Below are positions 27,201-40,170 of a DNA stretch of 64,000 nucleotides, piece after piece (within the stretch, counting starts at the first letter, position 1; every line of letters begins with the position of its first letter). The stretch lies in NCBI GenBank assembly GCA_036583965.1, contig JAZBQD010000013.1, positions 6,302,144-6,366,143 on the forward strand, read 5' to 3'. The notes beneath the pieces are model-generated. The model had not been told where the DNA came from and did not search any database. It was given only the letters and a program-made list of their open reading frames with translations. The position numbers were made by a program, and so were the translations under genes. This DNA is from Prunella strophiata (lineage: Eukaryota; Chordata; Aves; Passeriformes; Prunellidae).

Positions 27201-30200
27201 TGGCACCATCCACTGTCCACTGCCAGTCAGACCATTCCAGCAGGGAATTCCTGCTGAGCCAGCTCAGATCCATGTCTACAGCTGGCTGTGGACTTGTACT
27301 GATACCAAACACCATGAGTATGCCCAAGCTAAATGATAACCTAAAACTAAAGGTCATTCAGCTGATGGGTTCTAATCATCTTCCAAGAGAAGTGAGAAAA
27401 AGAAATCCATTGTCCAAGACATTAAAAACTCTGCTGGCACCAGTGGCATACAGGATTGTAGGGAAGGGTTCTGGGGTACACAAGGAATCTTCTCCATCTC
27501 TAATGCAGGTGTTTTCTTGAAATCAACTACATAAAGTCTCCATAGCCAACTGTAAGAATGTAAAAATGTGTAACTTCTAGCTCTATCTGTTGTGCCTCTG
27601 CCTGTTTCTAATGGTTTTTAATCCCAATTGCTGTGAGGAGCATGGAGAGTTTTCTCCAGTGACCAAGGCTACAGTGTGGAGGAGTGTGTTATCCCAGGAC
27701 ATGGGACATATCTGTGGCCAGCCCATCTTTGCAGTTGATATTCTCACATGCAGGTTTTCTAGAGACACTCATGAGGGCTATAACCAGAAGGGCACTACAT
27801 AAGCTAAACTGGAGAAGTTTTTGCTTCCAGATCCTTAAACTGTTTTAGCAGCTAGGAAGGCTTTTGCTAGGGATTCCACCATTGTGGTTATGATTTCTCC
27901 ATATTTATAGTTAGAGGATTGAAATAATTGACAGATAGGCCACTTCTGACTTTAAAATGGTTTTCAGAAGGGTAAATGCCAACTGGGCATTTGAGAGTGT
28001 ATTGCTTTCAGAAGTGGGAGAGTTTATTTTTTGAGGAATCACTTGATTTTTGTAAAGAAAGTTCTCCCCAGATCTACACTAAAGTGGCTTCTTGACTTTA
28101 TGCAGTTTCCTGCAGAGCCATGTCTGTTTTGCATCTCTTCCTTCTACATCATGCTATCCATTACCCTTTATGCTTCATCACTGAATTTTAAACATATTCC
28201 TGCCAAAGTGTATCTATCTGCTGGGATAGATTATACCCTCTTTTCAAACAAAAGGAAAGGATGTGATGGCAAACTATGTGGCATAGCTGATACCACATGA
28301 AATATAAAGGAAGGATAACAGAATCACATAAACATTCTCAGAGAAAAAGAACAAAAAATGAAACACAGACCTCTTACACAGGAAAGATGAACCAGTGAAA
28401 TTATAATCTAGACTCCTTCACCTTGGCAAGTACATTTGCTCAGACCATCTCACTGCATCCTCTGGAGCAGCTTTTACTTTTGGGCTCCAAGCAATAGAAG
28501 GTGCTACAGTGACTCTAAAGGGAAGGAAGGTAGATCTGAGTCAAAGGAAGCACATGCATTGTCCCCATCCCCAACCAATCCCATTCCTCTATGGCAGTGA
28601 GTGATTGAGCAGCTTCATGATAAGGACAAAGGGGAGCTGCAGTGTTTTGAATAGCAAGCGGAAATGCCTTTAGCCCTGATTAATCTGATTGAGTTCCCAG
28701 TTTTGAAGGGAACTGGAGGGCAGACCTGGGAATTCTAGTTAAACGAGGGAGAAAGGAATCCTTGTTCCCAAACAGGTAATTAATTTAATTTTACAGGAAT
28801 GTTGATATTTTGCACCTATAAGTACTCTTTCATAGGCCATAAAAACTTTCCCAGTGCACAGATGGTTTGCTCTTAGAAAAACAAACAAAAGTGTGATCCA
28901 TTTGGTTAAAATCAGTCTTCCTGTTGGGGGGAGTTATAGGACAGTAGAATAGAAATGTGTTAAACACATAATCCATATTTACTGTAAAGCAGTAAGATAA
29001 CAGAGCTCTTTGTCCAGTAATCTCTTATTCATTGTGTGTCACACTTTCATGTATTAACATCCTTCCTAGAGGGAGCCTGTGTCTCGTTTGGGTTTCCAGG
29101 TTTGGGGACAGTTTTGCCATGAATTATTTAAACATATCAGTGTTTCTGGCCTAGCTTTCAGAGGGAATTTGGGTGGATTGACACAACACTGAACACTAAG
29201 GATTCAGCCCTAATTTTTGAACCCAGACATGTCTGGGTGGGCCCTCGGTTCCCCATGACTGAGGAGTGTGCAGCTCCTCTAGAGCCTGGTGCAAACAGTG
29301 AGAGACTGTCCTTTGCTGACTATGTCTCCTTGCAGATTTATGAAGGGAAAAAGAGAAGTTAATAGAAATTACTGCTGCAAGTTCCCCTCCACAGGTAAAA
29401 TGGTAGAGTGGCAGCCAGGAAATCACTAGGAGAGCTGGCACAAAGCAGTCACCCCATGCCCAGACCATTAAGACCATGATAGACAAAAAGTAAGTCCTGA
29501 GAGAGCCTTGAAGTATTTTCAAGCTTAAACCATAGTCTTGCTCAGTCATAAATGGACTTAAAACTTGAGAAAAGTCCCAGCAGACACAGCAGCTTGCGAA
29601 AGTGAAAATATGAGCCTCTGACATGGGAAGGTTGTATTTGGGAGATGGTGCTCAGAGCTGTGTGTGAGCTGATAGGACAAACACCTGACAGAGAACAGCT
29701 GGGTGGAAAAAGGACAAATGAGATGATCCTCTCTCACACCAACTTGGCAACAGTTCAAGTTCCCAGCATGATCTCAACCCAGGCACCTGCCAGAGTTGGG
29801 TGAGCCTCCAGCAACAGTCATTCTGCAGTATCCCCTCTCTGTGTGTGAAAACAAACCCAGTCACCAGCCCATGGTCATGGGGACTCTGGCTCTGGAAATC
29901 TAAATGTTTTTGCAAGGCAAGCAACAAATCCTCAAATAGTCAATGTCACTTCTGGACATGGACACTCAGCCAACAAAAACCCAGGCACCTGCGGATAGGT
30001 CACAAATCAGGGAATGTTTTTAGGAGAAAAATAGGGCCCAGTTGGGAAACAGGGGTGTTTTTAAGCACTGGAGCAAGTGCCAAGTAACTATTCAAGCATC
30101 TCTTCAGTCCCTTCTACCTGCTGAAAGGGGTACCCCCTCCCCCCCTTATTTTCTGCACCAGAAAAATATCCAGCAGTGCCAAGTCAGTAGCTAGGAAATT

Positions 30201-31919
30201 GCAAGAATAATTCCCAAAACAGTTACCAAAGGGCCTATGTGAGACCTTTTAAGGACATGAGAGGTTAGTTATTTCTATTGGTGAAAGGAAGAAGGACATG
30301 GTAAGAAGAAATCTTTTTTCTTTGTGGCAATTTGATCACAGGAATAATTTCTGAAAGATACACTGGAAACCAGACTTCCATAGGATAATAAATGGTCATC
30401 TTTTATCAAGAACACAAACATTTTTATCTATGAGAAGGGTACTTACTGAGTCAGGGCAGAGACCACTAGACAGGATGTACTATGTATGGATTGATGCTAG
30501 AAACACTGGTGCCTCAAAGTTGACTGCTAATTGCCAGTGTTAGGAAAGACATCTTCCTTTCTATATGAACTATTCAGGTCTTTATATTTTAGACCCAGAA
30601 AAGAAGTCTTGCTTCTCCCTTGATGGGAGATCCTAGTCTGCATCAGAAATAAAGTTAGAAAGTAAAAACTTTCAATCAGAAAGTAAATTATCTAATTCAT
30701 CCTGTCTAAATAAGTGCTGGCTTTGTAAGTATATTCAGATTCTGAGTCTTTTTCTTCCTAATGCATTGGGCATTAGTAATCTAAATATGAAGTATTTCTG
30801 TGTTTGTAATTTAAAAGGGAAAAGTCCAAATGCACTGAGGAGTCTGGAGTTTAAGACCATTCTCTCTTCCCTCAAAGCTATATATCCCCTCTCACTTTGC
30901 TTCTCTGAGAAAGTAAATCAGAAGACAAAACAAACAAAAAAGAGGGAATAATAGAAAAATCATGGTGAAAACTCTTCAAAAAAGCATGACAACCAAGTCA
31001 CTGGACTCTTATCTGCACTATTTTGGGAACATCAGAGTGATGGGAACAAGCCAGAAAATTGCATTCATGTGGAACAAGTGAGGAGAAAGATCTGACAGCT
31101 CCCCAAACAAGGGGCAGGTTAGCCTGGTGTTGTCCATCTCTTTCACACAGAGCCCACAAGTTCATATGGAAAGTGTGAGACCCAGCAAATAATTTTCAAT
31201 CTTCAAGTAAAAGAGTTTACACATCACCTTGTGGAAGAGGGTGCCAAAAACTACACTCTGGCTCTGGGATTTACATACATATCAAATCATTTATAACACA
31301 CTCTGCACATTAACAGTCTGTGTGTAAGTGAATGAGTGCCAGGAGAGCAGGTACCACATCTGATTCTCATGCCAAGGTTCTTCTGATTGCACTAGGAAGA
31401 ATGGAAGGTATTTTGAGCAAAATTTGAGTATCCAAATAAGATCAAGAGAGGATATTTAAGGTCAGGAGAGAGTGTGAGCCCACCTATGGTATCAGATCAA
31501 GCCCAGGGGCTTTGCAGCTGGCCTGGGTCAGATCATCCCAAATGAGTCTTCAGTCTGTGTGAGAACCTGATCAGTCTCAGCATCCTTTGAGGGCCAGGAG
31601 TACACAAAAACAGTAGAGGCACTTTGTGCTCCAGCTGCCCTGGCTTTGCCAGTCCAGGGGCTCTGAGCTGTGGGACTGAGACTCAGGCTGTCTAGACTGC
31701 ACGTGCAGGATCACAGGCTCTGATCCGGGACTTGGATGACAGCATTTCATAGAGGCAATATTATATTTTCTCTCTTGCTCAATGGCAGCAGCTCGATGTC
31801 TGGAGGACCCTGGTGGGGACAGCTGAGTTGCTGCAGGAAAGCTGCTGAGCTGCTCAGGGGATTTCCCTCTCTGTGTGGGAGCTCAGCAGGCTGCCCAGAG
31901 GCCGGGATCCTGCACCGCA
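21232..31919. other. Gene-free sequence
   Basis: About 10.7 kb of unique, A+T-leaning, CpG-poor DNA. I see no exon, repeat copy or RNA gene that I can support. Confidence 0.5.
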
Positions 31920-32080
31920 GCCCGTCCGTCAGCACGTCGCCCCATGTGTGATTACAATGGTTTTCACCGCCCTCACCCCCTCCATCATGTGTTTATAATC
32001 ACCACTATTATTCTAGAGTTAGCAGAAGCATCCTATGCAAATCAGGATGCCAGGGTCAGCTAATGAATTGGTTACACCTT
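31920..32080. promoter_or_regulatory. Candidate conserved enhancer (SOX + POU octamer + homeodomain)
   Basis: A perfect POU octamer ATGCAAAT (32035-32042), a SOX match TACAATG (31953-31959), TTTATAATC and TAATGAATTG (32061-32070) lie within 130 bp. A group of CpGs sits at the left edge. The base texture resembles conserved noncoding elements. Conservation cannot be tested here. Confidence 0.32.
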
Positions 32081-35000
32081 TTCCTTCCAAGAAAACCCAA
32101 GCCCTTGGAGGGATACTGACAGTGCACCATAGGAAATGCAAGTGCACTGGAGCCATAAAGAGCTGAGTCACTGGGTTTTTTTCATATCTTTGTCCTAAGC
32201 AGGTGAGTTTTGGATGTAGGAGTATCCTGGGTTGCAGTGAAATAGTTTCAGGGAGTTTTCACTTCTGCCCCACGAGTCTCACTCAAGACATACAGGCTGG
32301 TCTCCTGCTGCTGCACACACTGGCAGCACACCCTCTGTGTCACCTCACTTTGCCTTAGCTCCCCCCATCTATAAACTTCAGTCATAGTAAAAACCCCTTC
32401 CACAGGGATAGGCAGGCCCTAAATGCAGTGTAGGCAAAAGTCACCCTAAGGGTAGCACAAGAATGTTTGTGGTCCTGCTGCTGGTACAGATAGAGGAAGT
32501 TCCTGAGTGTACATACTGACTTGCCAGGAAGGGTAGGAGACACTGCTCAGGACACATTGAACACATGCTCCAGTTAATTTATGTGACCTGGCACACCAAA
32601 AACTAATAAAACCAGTTTATACTTTCACTTGCACATGATTAATGGCAAAGCTCTCCATCATATATCACAGACCATGCCCTAGCTGCGACAAAAATACACA
32701 GATTATGGGAGAAATTAGGAGTTAACAAAACAGCTGTTAACTGAGCTAGAAATACTCTAATTCAGTCCCATTGTAAATCAGAAAATCACCCTGTGACAGG
32801 TCTCCCTGGCTGTTTGTTGGGCAGTTCAGAGCAGGAAAAGCAGACAAGAGTAAGAGGGTTCCTCCTTGGTATCAGGCTGGTACCTGCTCAGTGCCAGATG
32901 CTGATCTGACCTATGGTATCCATGATATCCATATTGCTGTCCTCAAAGAGCTTGTGACCACAGCAGGGAAAGACAATGGCACTGAGCTGGCAAATGGCTC
33001 CCTGTATTCACTGGCTCTCCCCCTGATTAGCAGTTCAGTGTGTAACTCTCAGAAGGCAATTCACTGGCAGTACTATTTAGTGTATTTCCAAGGATGGAAA
33101 GCTTTCTTTGGAAAGGGAGCTTCCCCTCTCAGCATAGGCAGGATGCAGAGTGCAAAAGTTAAATTTAAATTGTTGCCATAAAGGTCACTCCAGACAGATG
33201 CAGGTTTCCAAGAGGGAAAGGGTCAATGACCTGGAGTCACTCTGGATCAAAACAGCCAGGCCTGTGTGGACTCGTTCTCCCAGCGCTGGGCCCGGCTGAC
33301 GCACGGTGCCCATCTCGCTGTGGACATCCAGCACAGGCAGCTTGATAAAAGCCTGCCTTCCTGCCCCTTCCCTAAAGGTTTACTTCCTGACCTAGGCAAC
33401 ATCACTGGGGCAGCAAGAAAAAACAGCAGCAAACAGACACATCCTTTGCCTGATTCTCAGAGGGACAGAGGCAGACCTTGCCCAGCAGGATGTGGGGAGC
33501 CAGGGCACTGCGATTGGTCACCTACTGCCAGCTGAAACAAAACAAAAAAGATGCTTCACAATGATGAAAAATAAAATAGAGAGTAACGAGGGTATTTATG
33601 TCATTTCCTGATAGGCCATCATAGAGCATGATAACAGGATGGGGTCCACTGTCAGTTCCTGGATGGTTCAGGCTATTTCCCATAACCCCAGTGACTAAAT
33701 AGTGCCGTGAGGGGAGCCTGAAGCTGTGGTGCATCCTGCTTCCCCATGCAGACACCTGGTTTGCAGGAAATGAGGAACCATCCCAGGGGGTGAGATGTGC
33801 CCTGGGAACCATAAGCCTTTCATTGGCTTCAAAAAAGTAAAAACATCCACTTTTGGGAGTATTTACCCTTCAAAATGGCCCGGAGACCCTGGTTCCCACC
33901 CACTGCCCTTGCTAGTCAGGGCCTTGGCATGGTGCAGGGAGACAGCCCTGAGTCCAACCACAGCTCTGCCAAAGCCTGTCCCTTGCCTCCAGCAGTGACT
34001 CGGTGCTGGTGCACCATCCATCCTTAGACAAACCTGCTGATTTGCTCAACTGAGATCCCACAGTTTGCTTCCCCATGTGCCTATAACAAGCCCTTCACCT
34101 GCTCCTGCAGGCCTCAGCCTGCTTAGAGAGCTGCTGCTCACCTGTCCTGGGTCCTGGTCACTGCCCAAGACATGCCAGTTTTCAGCAGAGTTTTTTTTAA
34201 AAACCAATTTCAGTTGAAGGTAGCAGACATTGGTAGCATTTTTGCAGGGACTTTATGGTGTCCAAAATTGGAAGTTTTGTTAAGGACACATCAACCAAAG
34301 TTTTTAAAGGTCTGAAGTTATAATCTGTTGCTTTAATCATATGCTAATGCTTTCCTTTAGATTTGACATGGAAGTTGTTTTGTAGTATTAAGTGAAGGGG
34401 AATTAGGTGCTATTTCAGTCACACAAAAATGATTTGCTTCAGAGAGTACATAACTCTTTTGCTTCCAAATTACATAATTCAGTATATTCATAAAAGTTCA
34501 CAACTAGCTGTACAGCCTCTCACCAGTAACAGAGGCGCTTTACTAGCAGCTTTGACATGTTAGTGGCTGCAGAGATAGTAGTAAAAGAGTTGGAGAGTTG
34601 TTTTTTAAAGCTGCGTTTTTTATTCTCCTACATGCTGTTGTCCTGGGGGGCAGGTACTAGAGGACTAATGAGGTGATGCTAGTTGTGCCATTAGTATTAT
34701 TCAACACTGTAAGATTGATCTCTTTCTGAATTAGCACTTACATCTGTATGGCACAAGGAATTGCTGACTGCAGACCAAACTTCCCCACTTGCAGAGGAGT
34801 GACAGAAAGGGCCCTGGGCTGGGCTGCCCTGGGGACCCATCACTTTGCCTGCCCTCAGCTCTGAGGCCATTTCTTTCCAAGCCTGTTTAAAACAGATGGG
34901 CAAGTCCTTCCAGCAGCCCAGAAGGATGTGGAAGGATGTGAAGTGCACTTCATCCTAGAAATGCATCAAACACAACATGATTGTCTCAGATGGGAATTAT

Positions 35001-35669
35001 GACTCTTGTTGGTGATGATGAAGGGAGAGATGAGTCCTTCCTCCCTAGCTTGTCCCTTACTTATGGTGCAGACAAAAGCAGCTGGACCAAAGCAGCCTGC
35101 TTCTTGGTTAAAAACAGCAAATTTGAAAACTGGTTTTGGGAAGAGAAGAATAGAAGTCTATTTTTCCCCCAAACTGAAGTCAGACTATCAGATACAGATT
35201 TTTTTTTCCCATGCCATACAGTGTGGACCAGCCACTGTGCAAAGAAGATGCTCCATTAGCCTGACCCCCACCAGCAGCCCTGAGCTTTGCTCTGTTGACG
35301 GTTCTGGCCCTGCGAAAGGATTTCCATCCCTTTGAGAGACAGACATTTTTTGCCTCGTATATGATGTAAAATCAGTTTCATAATACAAGTAAAATCTATC
35401 ATAATCTCTTCATGCTTGGTGCTTATTTCAGAGCCAGCTGCAGCTGTCACAGCCTAATACTTGCTGCTTAGGGTCCGTGTGTGCACAGCTGGCTCCAGCC
35501 TGAGCACCTGCCCTTGGCCCTCAGAAGCAAGCCAGGATCCCCCCGTTGGGTCTGGGCTCTGGTACTTGATTGCTGATTTTCTTTTGAAACCCCCCATGAA
35601 AAACGTGCTGAGGGGAGGGTGCTCTGTTCAGGGACAGCCTGGCTGGATTATTTGGGCTTAGAGAGCAAA
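32081..35669. other. Gene-free sequence with a possible CpG-containing element near 33265-33330
   Basis: Mostly unique CpG-poor DNA. The stretch 33265-33330 has several CpGs in a CpG-poor setting, and 34490-34750 has a conserved-looking A+T texture. Neither carries motifs strong enough to call. Confidence 0.45.
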
Positions 35670-35890
35670 GTGTCAGGTTTGTGTTTAATGAATATCTCCA
35701 TCAATCATCTCGGCTGCCCATGGAATAATTACCTTGCAGAGCCACAGTGGCAGGTAAAGCCCTTGGCTCAGGACACAGAACAGGCTTTATTAGAAGCCCT
35801 GCTGTTGTACTCACTGCTATTATAATTTGCTTTCAATTACATTCATGCTTGGTGTTTTGCAATAGATGGCTGTTTATTCCTTTTTGGGGC
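35670..35890. promoter_or_regulatory. Candidate enhancer (PBX-HOX + FOX motifs)
   Basis: ATCAATCA (35700-35707) is the reverse of the PBX-HOX site TGATTGAT, TGTTTATT (35871-35878) is a strong forkhead match, and AATAATTACC and CAATTACATT add homeodomain-type words. It lies about 28 kb upstream of TBX1. This is a motif-based call only. Confidence 0.27.
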
Positions 35891-38800
35891 TGTTTTAGCA
35901 GGTACCTTGTACTCCTGTGGTATTGCAGGCCAGAGATGCTCACCCCAGCCTTTGAGGCACACAAATCAAATTTGCCAGAGGTGTAAGTTGTCTCCACAGG
36001 TGCTGCCATATTTGGTGAAGTGCAAGCCAAAAGCATTTGGGTCCTGACTCAGCTGCACTGACTTGGAGTCTTTTGTACTCACATATTCATACAAGGCTAT
36101 AACTAGCTCAGAAAGACTCCCAAGAGGTGCAAGGCAGACAGTCTAGGCTAATTTTGTAAAGCTAGTGGTTAAACTACACCAAACTCCTTCCCTCTGTAAG
36201 CTCCAATGCCTGCAGTCATCTCAGCAATGAATCTGGCCCCTTTCACCTCTGCCCTTGCTGGCCTTTATCCCTAAACATCAGTAGGATGAAATGCCCACGC
36301 TATGGGCTTTAAAGGACTTTACAAGTTCAATTTACAAGCTCCATAAAATTACAAATTCTCCCTCCCCACTGTAGAAGTACCTTGTAAAACATGTCCTGTA
36401 TTGTTTCAGTTTGACGGGTCAGGCTGCAAAAGCAAGGCAGCATCAAGTGGAGAGAGTGCATCTGGTACCAAGCAGAGTCTCTGGCTGGGAGAGGAGGAAA
36501 CAAGAGCTGGACATGATCAACTACAAGTGAAAATAATTCCCTGCCTCTGCCTTGTGCTGTGGGAAAGCCCAGGGGCTCATCCCACCCTCTGCTTCTCCTC
36601 TCTTATTGAGCAATTATTTGTAATGTACATTTTGTTCAGTTTGCTTCAGGGTGTGACATCCATAAGAATCTCTGTGCATGCTGATGTCCTAATCTAGCCC
36701 CAGCATCCAGGGCTGTACCTGGGACCTTGTGGGCTTGTTCCTTAGCTAAGCATCTGGCACTCGAAAAAATTGCAGTGGCCTTCCACAGCAAATGCCTGGC
36801 ACTAACCTGACACCAGGGCAGTAATCCACAAAGCCTCTTGCCCCATCTCAGGTAGCTCCTGCTGCTGGTTGTATGCCAGAGGTCTGCAGAGGTCATATAC
36901 TTCATCTTTCTGTTTCAGTTCAGGCTCCCTTCAATAGCATCAGAAAATGAGAGAAGCCTCAGCAGCCACACACAAAAACCACTTTCATAACCTACACACA
37001 TTTACACCCAGAATTATTTGGTGTCAGACTGAGCACAATGAGTCATAACTCACCTTTCACTGGAGCTGGAAAAAATACTCTGGAATTGTTGCCAGTGTCA
37101 GTGCCATTTCTGATATTTTTAATGCCAAGGGAAAGTGTTAGTTGAAGAAGAAAACAAATAAGGTCCTCCCAACATCAGCTGAAAGACTGCCAGTAAAGGA
37201 TGGAAGGAAAAATTCTGGGTTCTGCTGATGACCTGTGCCAATCTATCCCATCCAGAAAAACACTGGAGGACCTGTCAGGACAGCTGGGGTGTGCCAGCAC
37301 ACAGTACCAGTCAGTCAGGGCTGGCAGGGATAAGCATGGAGGCATTATGCCACCTGCAACAACAGCAGAAGTCAGACAGCTGAGGCATCTCTGGAGAGAA
37401 AAGCCTGAGGGAGCAAACACAGCCCCTGGAAAAAGCTGTGGTTCAATTTGTCCAAACACACTCTGAGCCATGTACAAATGGGAGCCTGTCATTGGGCAGT
37501 TCTGAAGACATCTCTTAAAATACACTTGTTCCCAGAAACGATGACAGGTAACACAATTTGAGAAGAAAAAGAGAGAGAAAAAGCTTTGCCAACACAGATG
37601 GCCAGCAGATGCCCCCCAGCCTTCTTGTGCCCAGTGCTGTGGCCCCTGTGGCTCTTCCTGAGGGTGACAAGCTCAGCTGTCCTAAATCCGAGGTCTTGCA
37701 TCAGGGCTACTGAGACTTGCAGAGCCCCCTTTTACACCAGCTGAGGTCTCCAGGGATCACTGTGGCAGCAGCTTCCTGCAACAGGACTGAGCTGTCACAG
37801 GGGCCAGCCCATTTCAGGCTGTATAGGAAAGCAAAACCCTTCCAGAAACCCAGATACCCCATATGCAGTAATGACAAGATTTTATCCTTCCCCCATTATG
37901 GTGCATGGTGTTTATGTTTTTTTGTTTGTTTGTTTGTTTTTTTTGTTTGTTTGTTTGTTCTTTTGCAAATTTTCTCTATTCAATACAAAACTCAGCTGGC
38001 TCAAAGCAGGGACTCCTGGTGGAAATGAGAACAGGGAAGGACTATCTTGTTTCCAAGGTTGGACACTGTGAAGGACTGGGGAGCTTGACAGTGGTCAGAG
38101 CTTAGGTTCAAGCCAAGCTTTATGCCACCCCGCAGCCACCTTAGCGTTTTGCAGAGGAACACCAGGTTTTCCAAAGTGCTCAACACTCAGCACACACTTG
38201 CCCTGCAGCTTCTTGGCTCCAGCAGTTCCTACCAGCCTCTGCCTCCTTCCTTCACCAGAAAACCTCCTTCTCCTGGATTCTAGCTGACCACAGGCTCTGA
38301 GATGAATTTCATCCCAAGCAGAGGCGGTGTGTGCCTCCAGCAGGCAGGCAGTTTCAGGGCTGCATCCCACAGTCCTGCTCCAGCCTGGCTGTGTGTGGGC
38401 AGGCATGGGTGGTTCCCTGATGGCTACTGGCCTTTTGAACTGACTTCTTAAATCTGCCATGGCACTGCCAATGTAGCTGCAACAGTTTTTAGATGTTCAA
38501 GAGGACAAAGTTGATACATGATTCCCCTACTCTCCCTTCTGCTAACTTTGGATGCAAACTGTTTACAAACAGCTGTTGTAACATCCCTGAGGTGCAAAAG
38601 AAAATACTCAGCTCAGAGAAAAAGATCTTAGCATGGACTATGTCCAGGAATTTCATGAACAGAGCCAGGAGCTTATTCGGATGTTTCCCTTCTAGGCTCT
38701 GGGTTAGCCGGGCCTGTGGAGATGAGAGGGTTTCTCATTTGTAACAGCTGTGGCTGGAGTGGGGCTGCAGGATGGCCCGGCAGGGAGGGCTGCCCTGAGG

Positions 38801-39499
38801 GAGGCGGCCGTCAGGGAGGGCAGCTCCAGCCTGGCTGCACGGACTCCCATGGCAGCACAGCCACACTGTCCAGGTGTTTGCTGCTTGGCCAAGCCCCACA
38901 GGCTGCAGAGGCATCTCTGCTCCCACACCAAACCCTGGGGCAGGAGCAAGTGTGGCCCACAGTGCCCAGCGTGTCACCAGGAGTTCTGTGACCAGCTTTG
39001 CAGGCAGCACGACTGAGCTGCACCAAGGCACAGCCCCTGGCCATCAGCTGTGCTGCACACACACAGACTGTGCCTGCCCACGTGCTCCCCACACCAAGAC
39101 TCTGGGGAAGGTTTTCTCTTCCCGAGGAGACCAGAGCAGTGCAAAGACAATGTAATCTGCTGCCATCAGCACCACCTCTGCCCAGCTGATCCCTCGCTGC
39201 CTGCGCTGCCAGGGCTGGAGGGGCCGTGCACTGATCCTGCTCACAGCTGGTGACTGGTGCTGGTACCCAGCCTGCTGCTTCCCTCTTGACAGTGTACAGC
39301 ACACTCACTCCTCAGGCTGCCACACCAGAAGGGTGTCATTCCTGTTGTATTTAAAATGTAAACCCTCTTGTTTTCTTGTCCCTTTATTGGATAAATTTTC
39401 CCCTCCCCTTGCCTCACTGCTTTCCCTTTCCATCTGTAGTATTGGCACGTGGAGCTGGTTTCTCTCCCTGGAGAAAACTGTTGCTCACCCACACAACAG
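35891..39499. other. Gene-free sequence with a TTTG microsatellite
   Basis: Unique DNA apart from the (TTTG)n run at 37915-37962. Overlapping open frames at 38704-39310 on both strands coincide with locally higher GC and show no domain. Confidence 0.5.
37915..37962 (+). repeat. (TTTG)n microsatellite
   Basis: Two blocks of TTTG units are separated by a short T-run. Confidence 0.93.
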
Positions 39500-40170
39500 G
39501 GGGAAAATAGCTTGTGAATAAACGCAATCATATCGCTCAAGCTGAAGTTAATTTCTTTTAGAGTCCCCTCATTCTGGAAGCAGTTTTCTGCTGTTCTAAT
39601 TGGCATTTCTGAAGGGGAGAGAAAGAGATCCCTGTTCCAGGGGTATTAAGCCCTTTAAAGATTCTTTAGCTAACAAAGCAAAGATTAGAGAACATGGATC
39701 AGATGTTTTTCCTATCAAAGCCTTTTCTTTCTTTCCTTTTTTTTCCCCTACTGTGGATGTTTTGATTCTCCTCTGGGCCGGGCTTCATTAAGGCTGTTAA
39801 CTTCGTAGTGCTGATGTCTCCTTGCCCAGCTCACAGTTTGGGTGGCCTGAACTAAAATCTCCCAAAGGGCTTATTACAGGTGGTAGGCAGACAGGGCTGG
39901 AGCCTGGGCCACACCACATATTCCTGAGAGAAATGTGTTTCCCTGACCAAAAAAGCACAATATTATATTCTTAAAACATTCCAGCCCCGTCTGGGTGTTC
40001 TCTGCATGCATTCCTGTACGTGGGATTATTATTGTAGAGAATTTATAAAGTCATTCATTTCTCTGGAAGTGTATGACATGGGTTTTGGTTGAATGGACCC
40101 AGTGCAAACTTAGAGCCATGTGGTGCTATAAAAACACAACAGTAAATAAATCAGCAGGGAGAATTTACAC
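39500..40170. promoter_or_regulatory. Candidate conserved regulatory region (SOX/CArG-like/TEAD words)
   Basis: Two A+T-rich patches with undisrupted, conserved-looking texture are present. The first (39640-39700) has AACAAAG (39672-39678, SOX) next to GCAAAGATTA and TTTAAAG. The second (39950-40160) has ACATTCC (TEAD on the reverse strand), ATTATTATTG and TAAATAAATC. It lies about 24 kb upstream of TBX1. Inference only. Confidence 0.25.
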
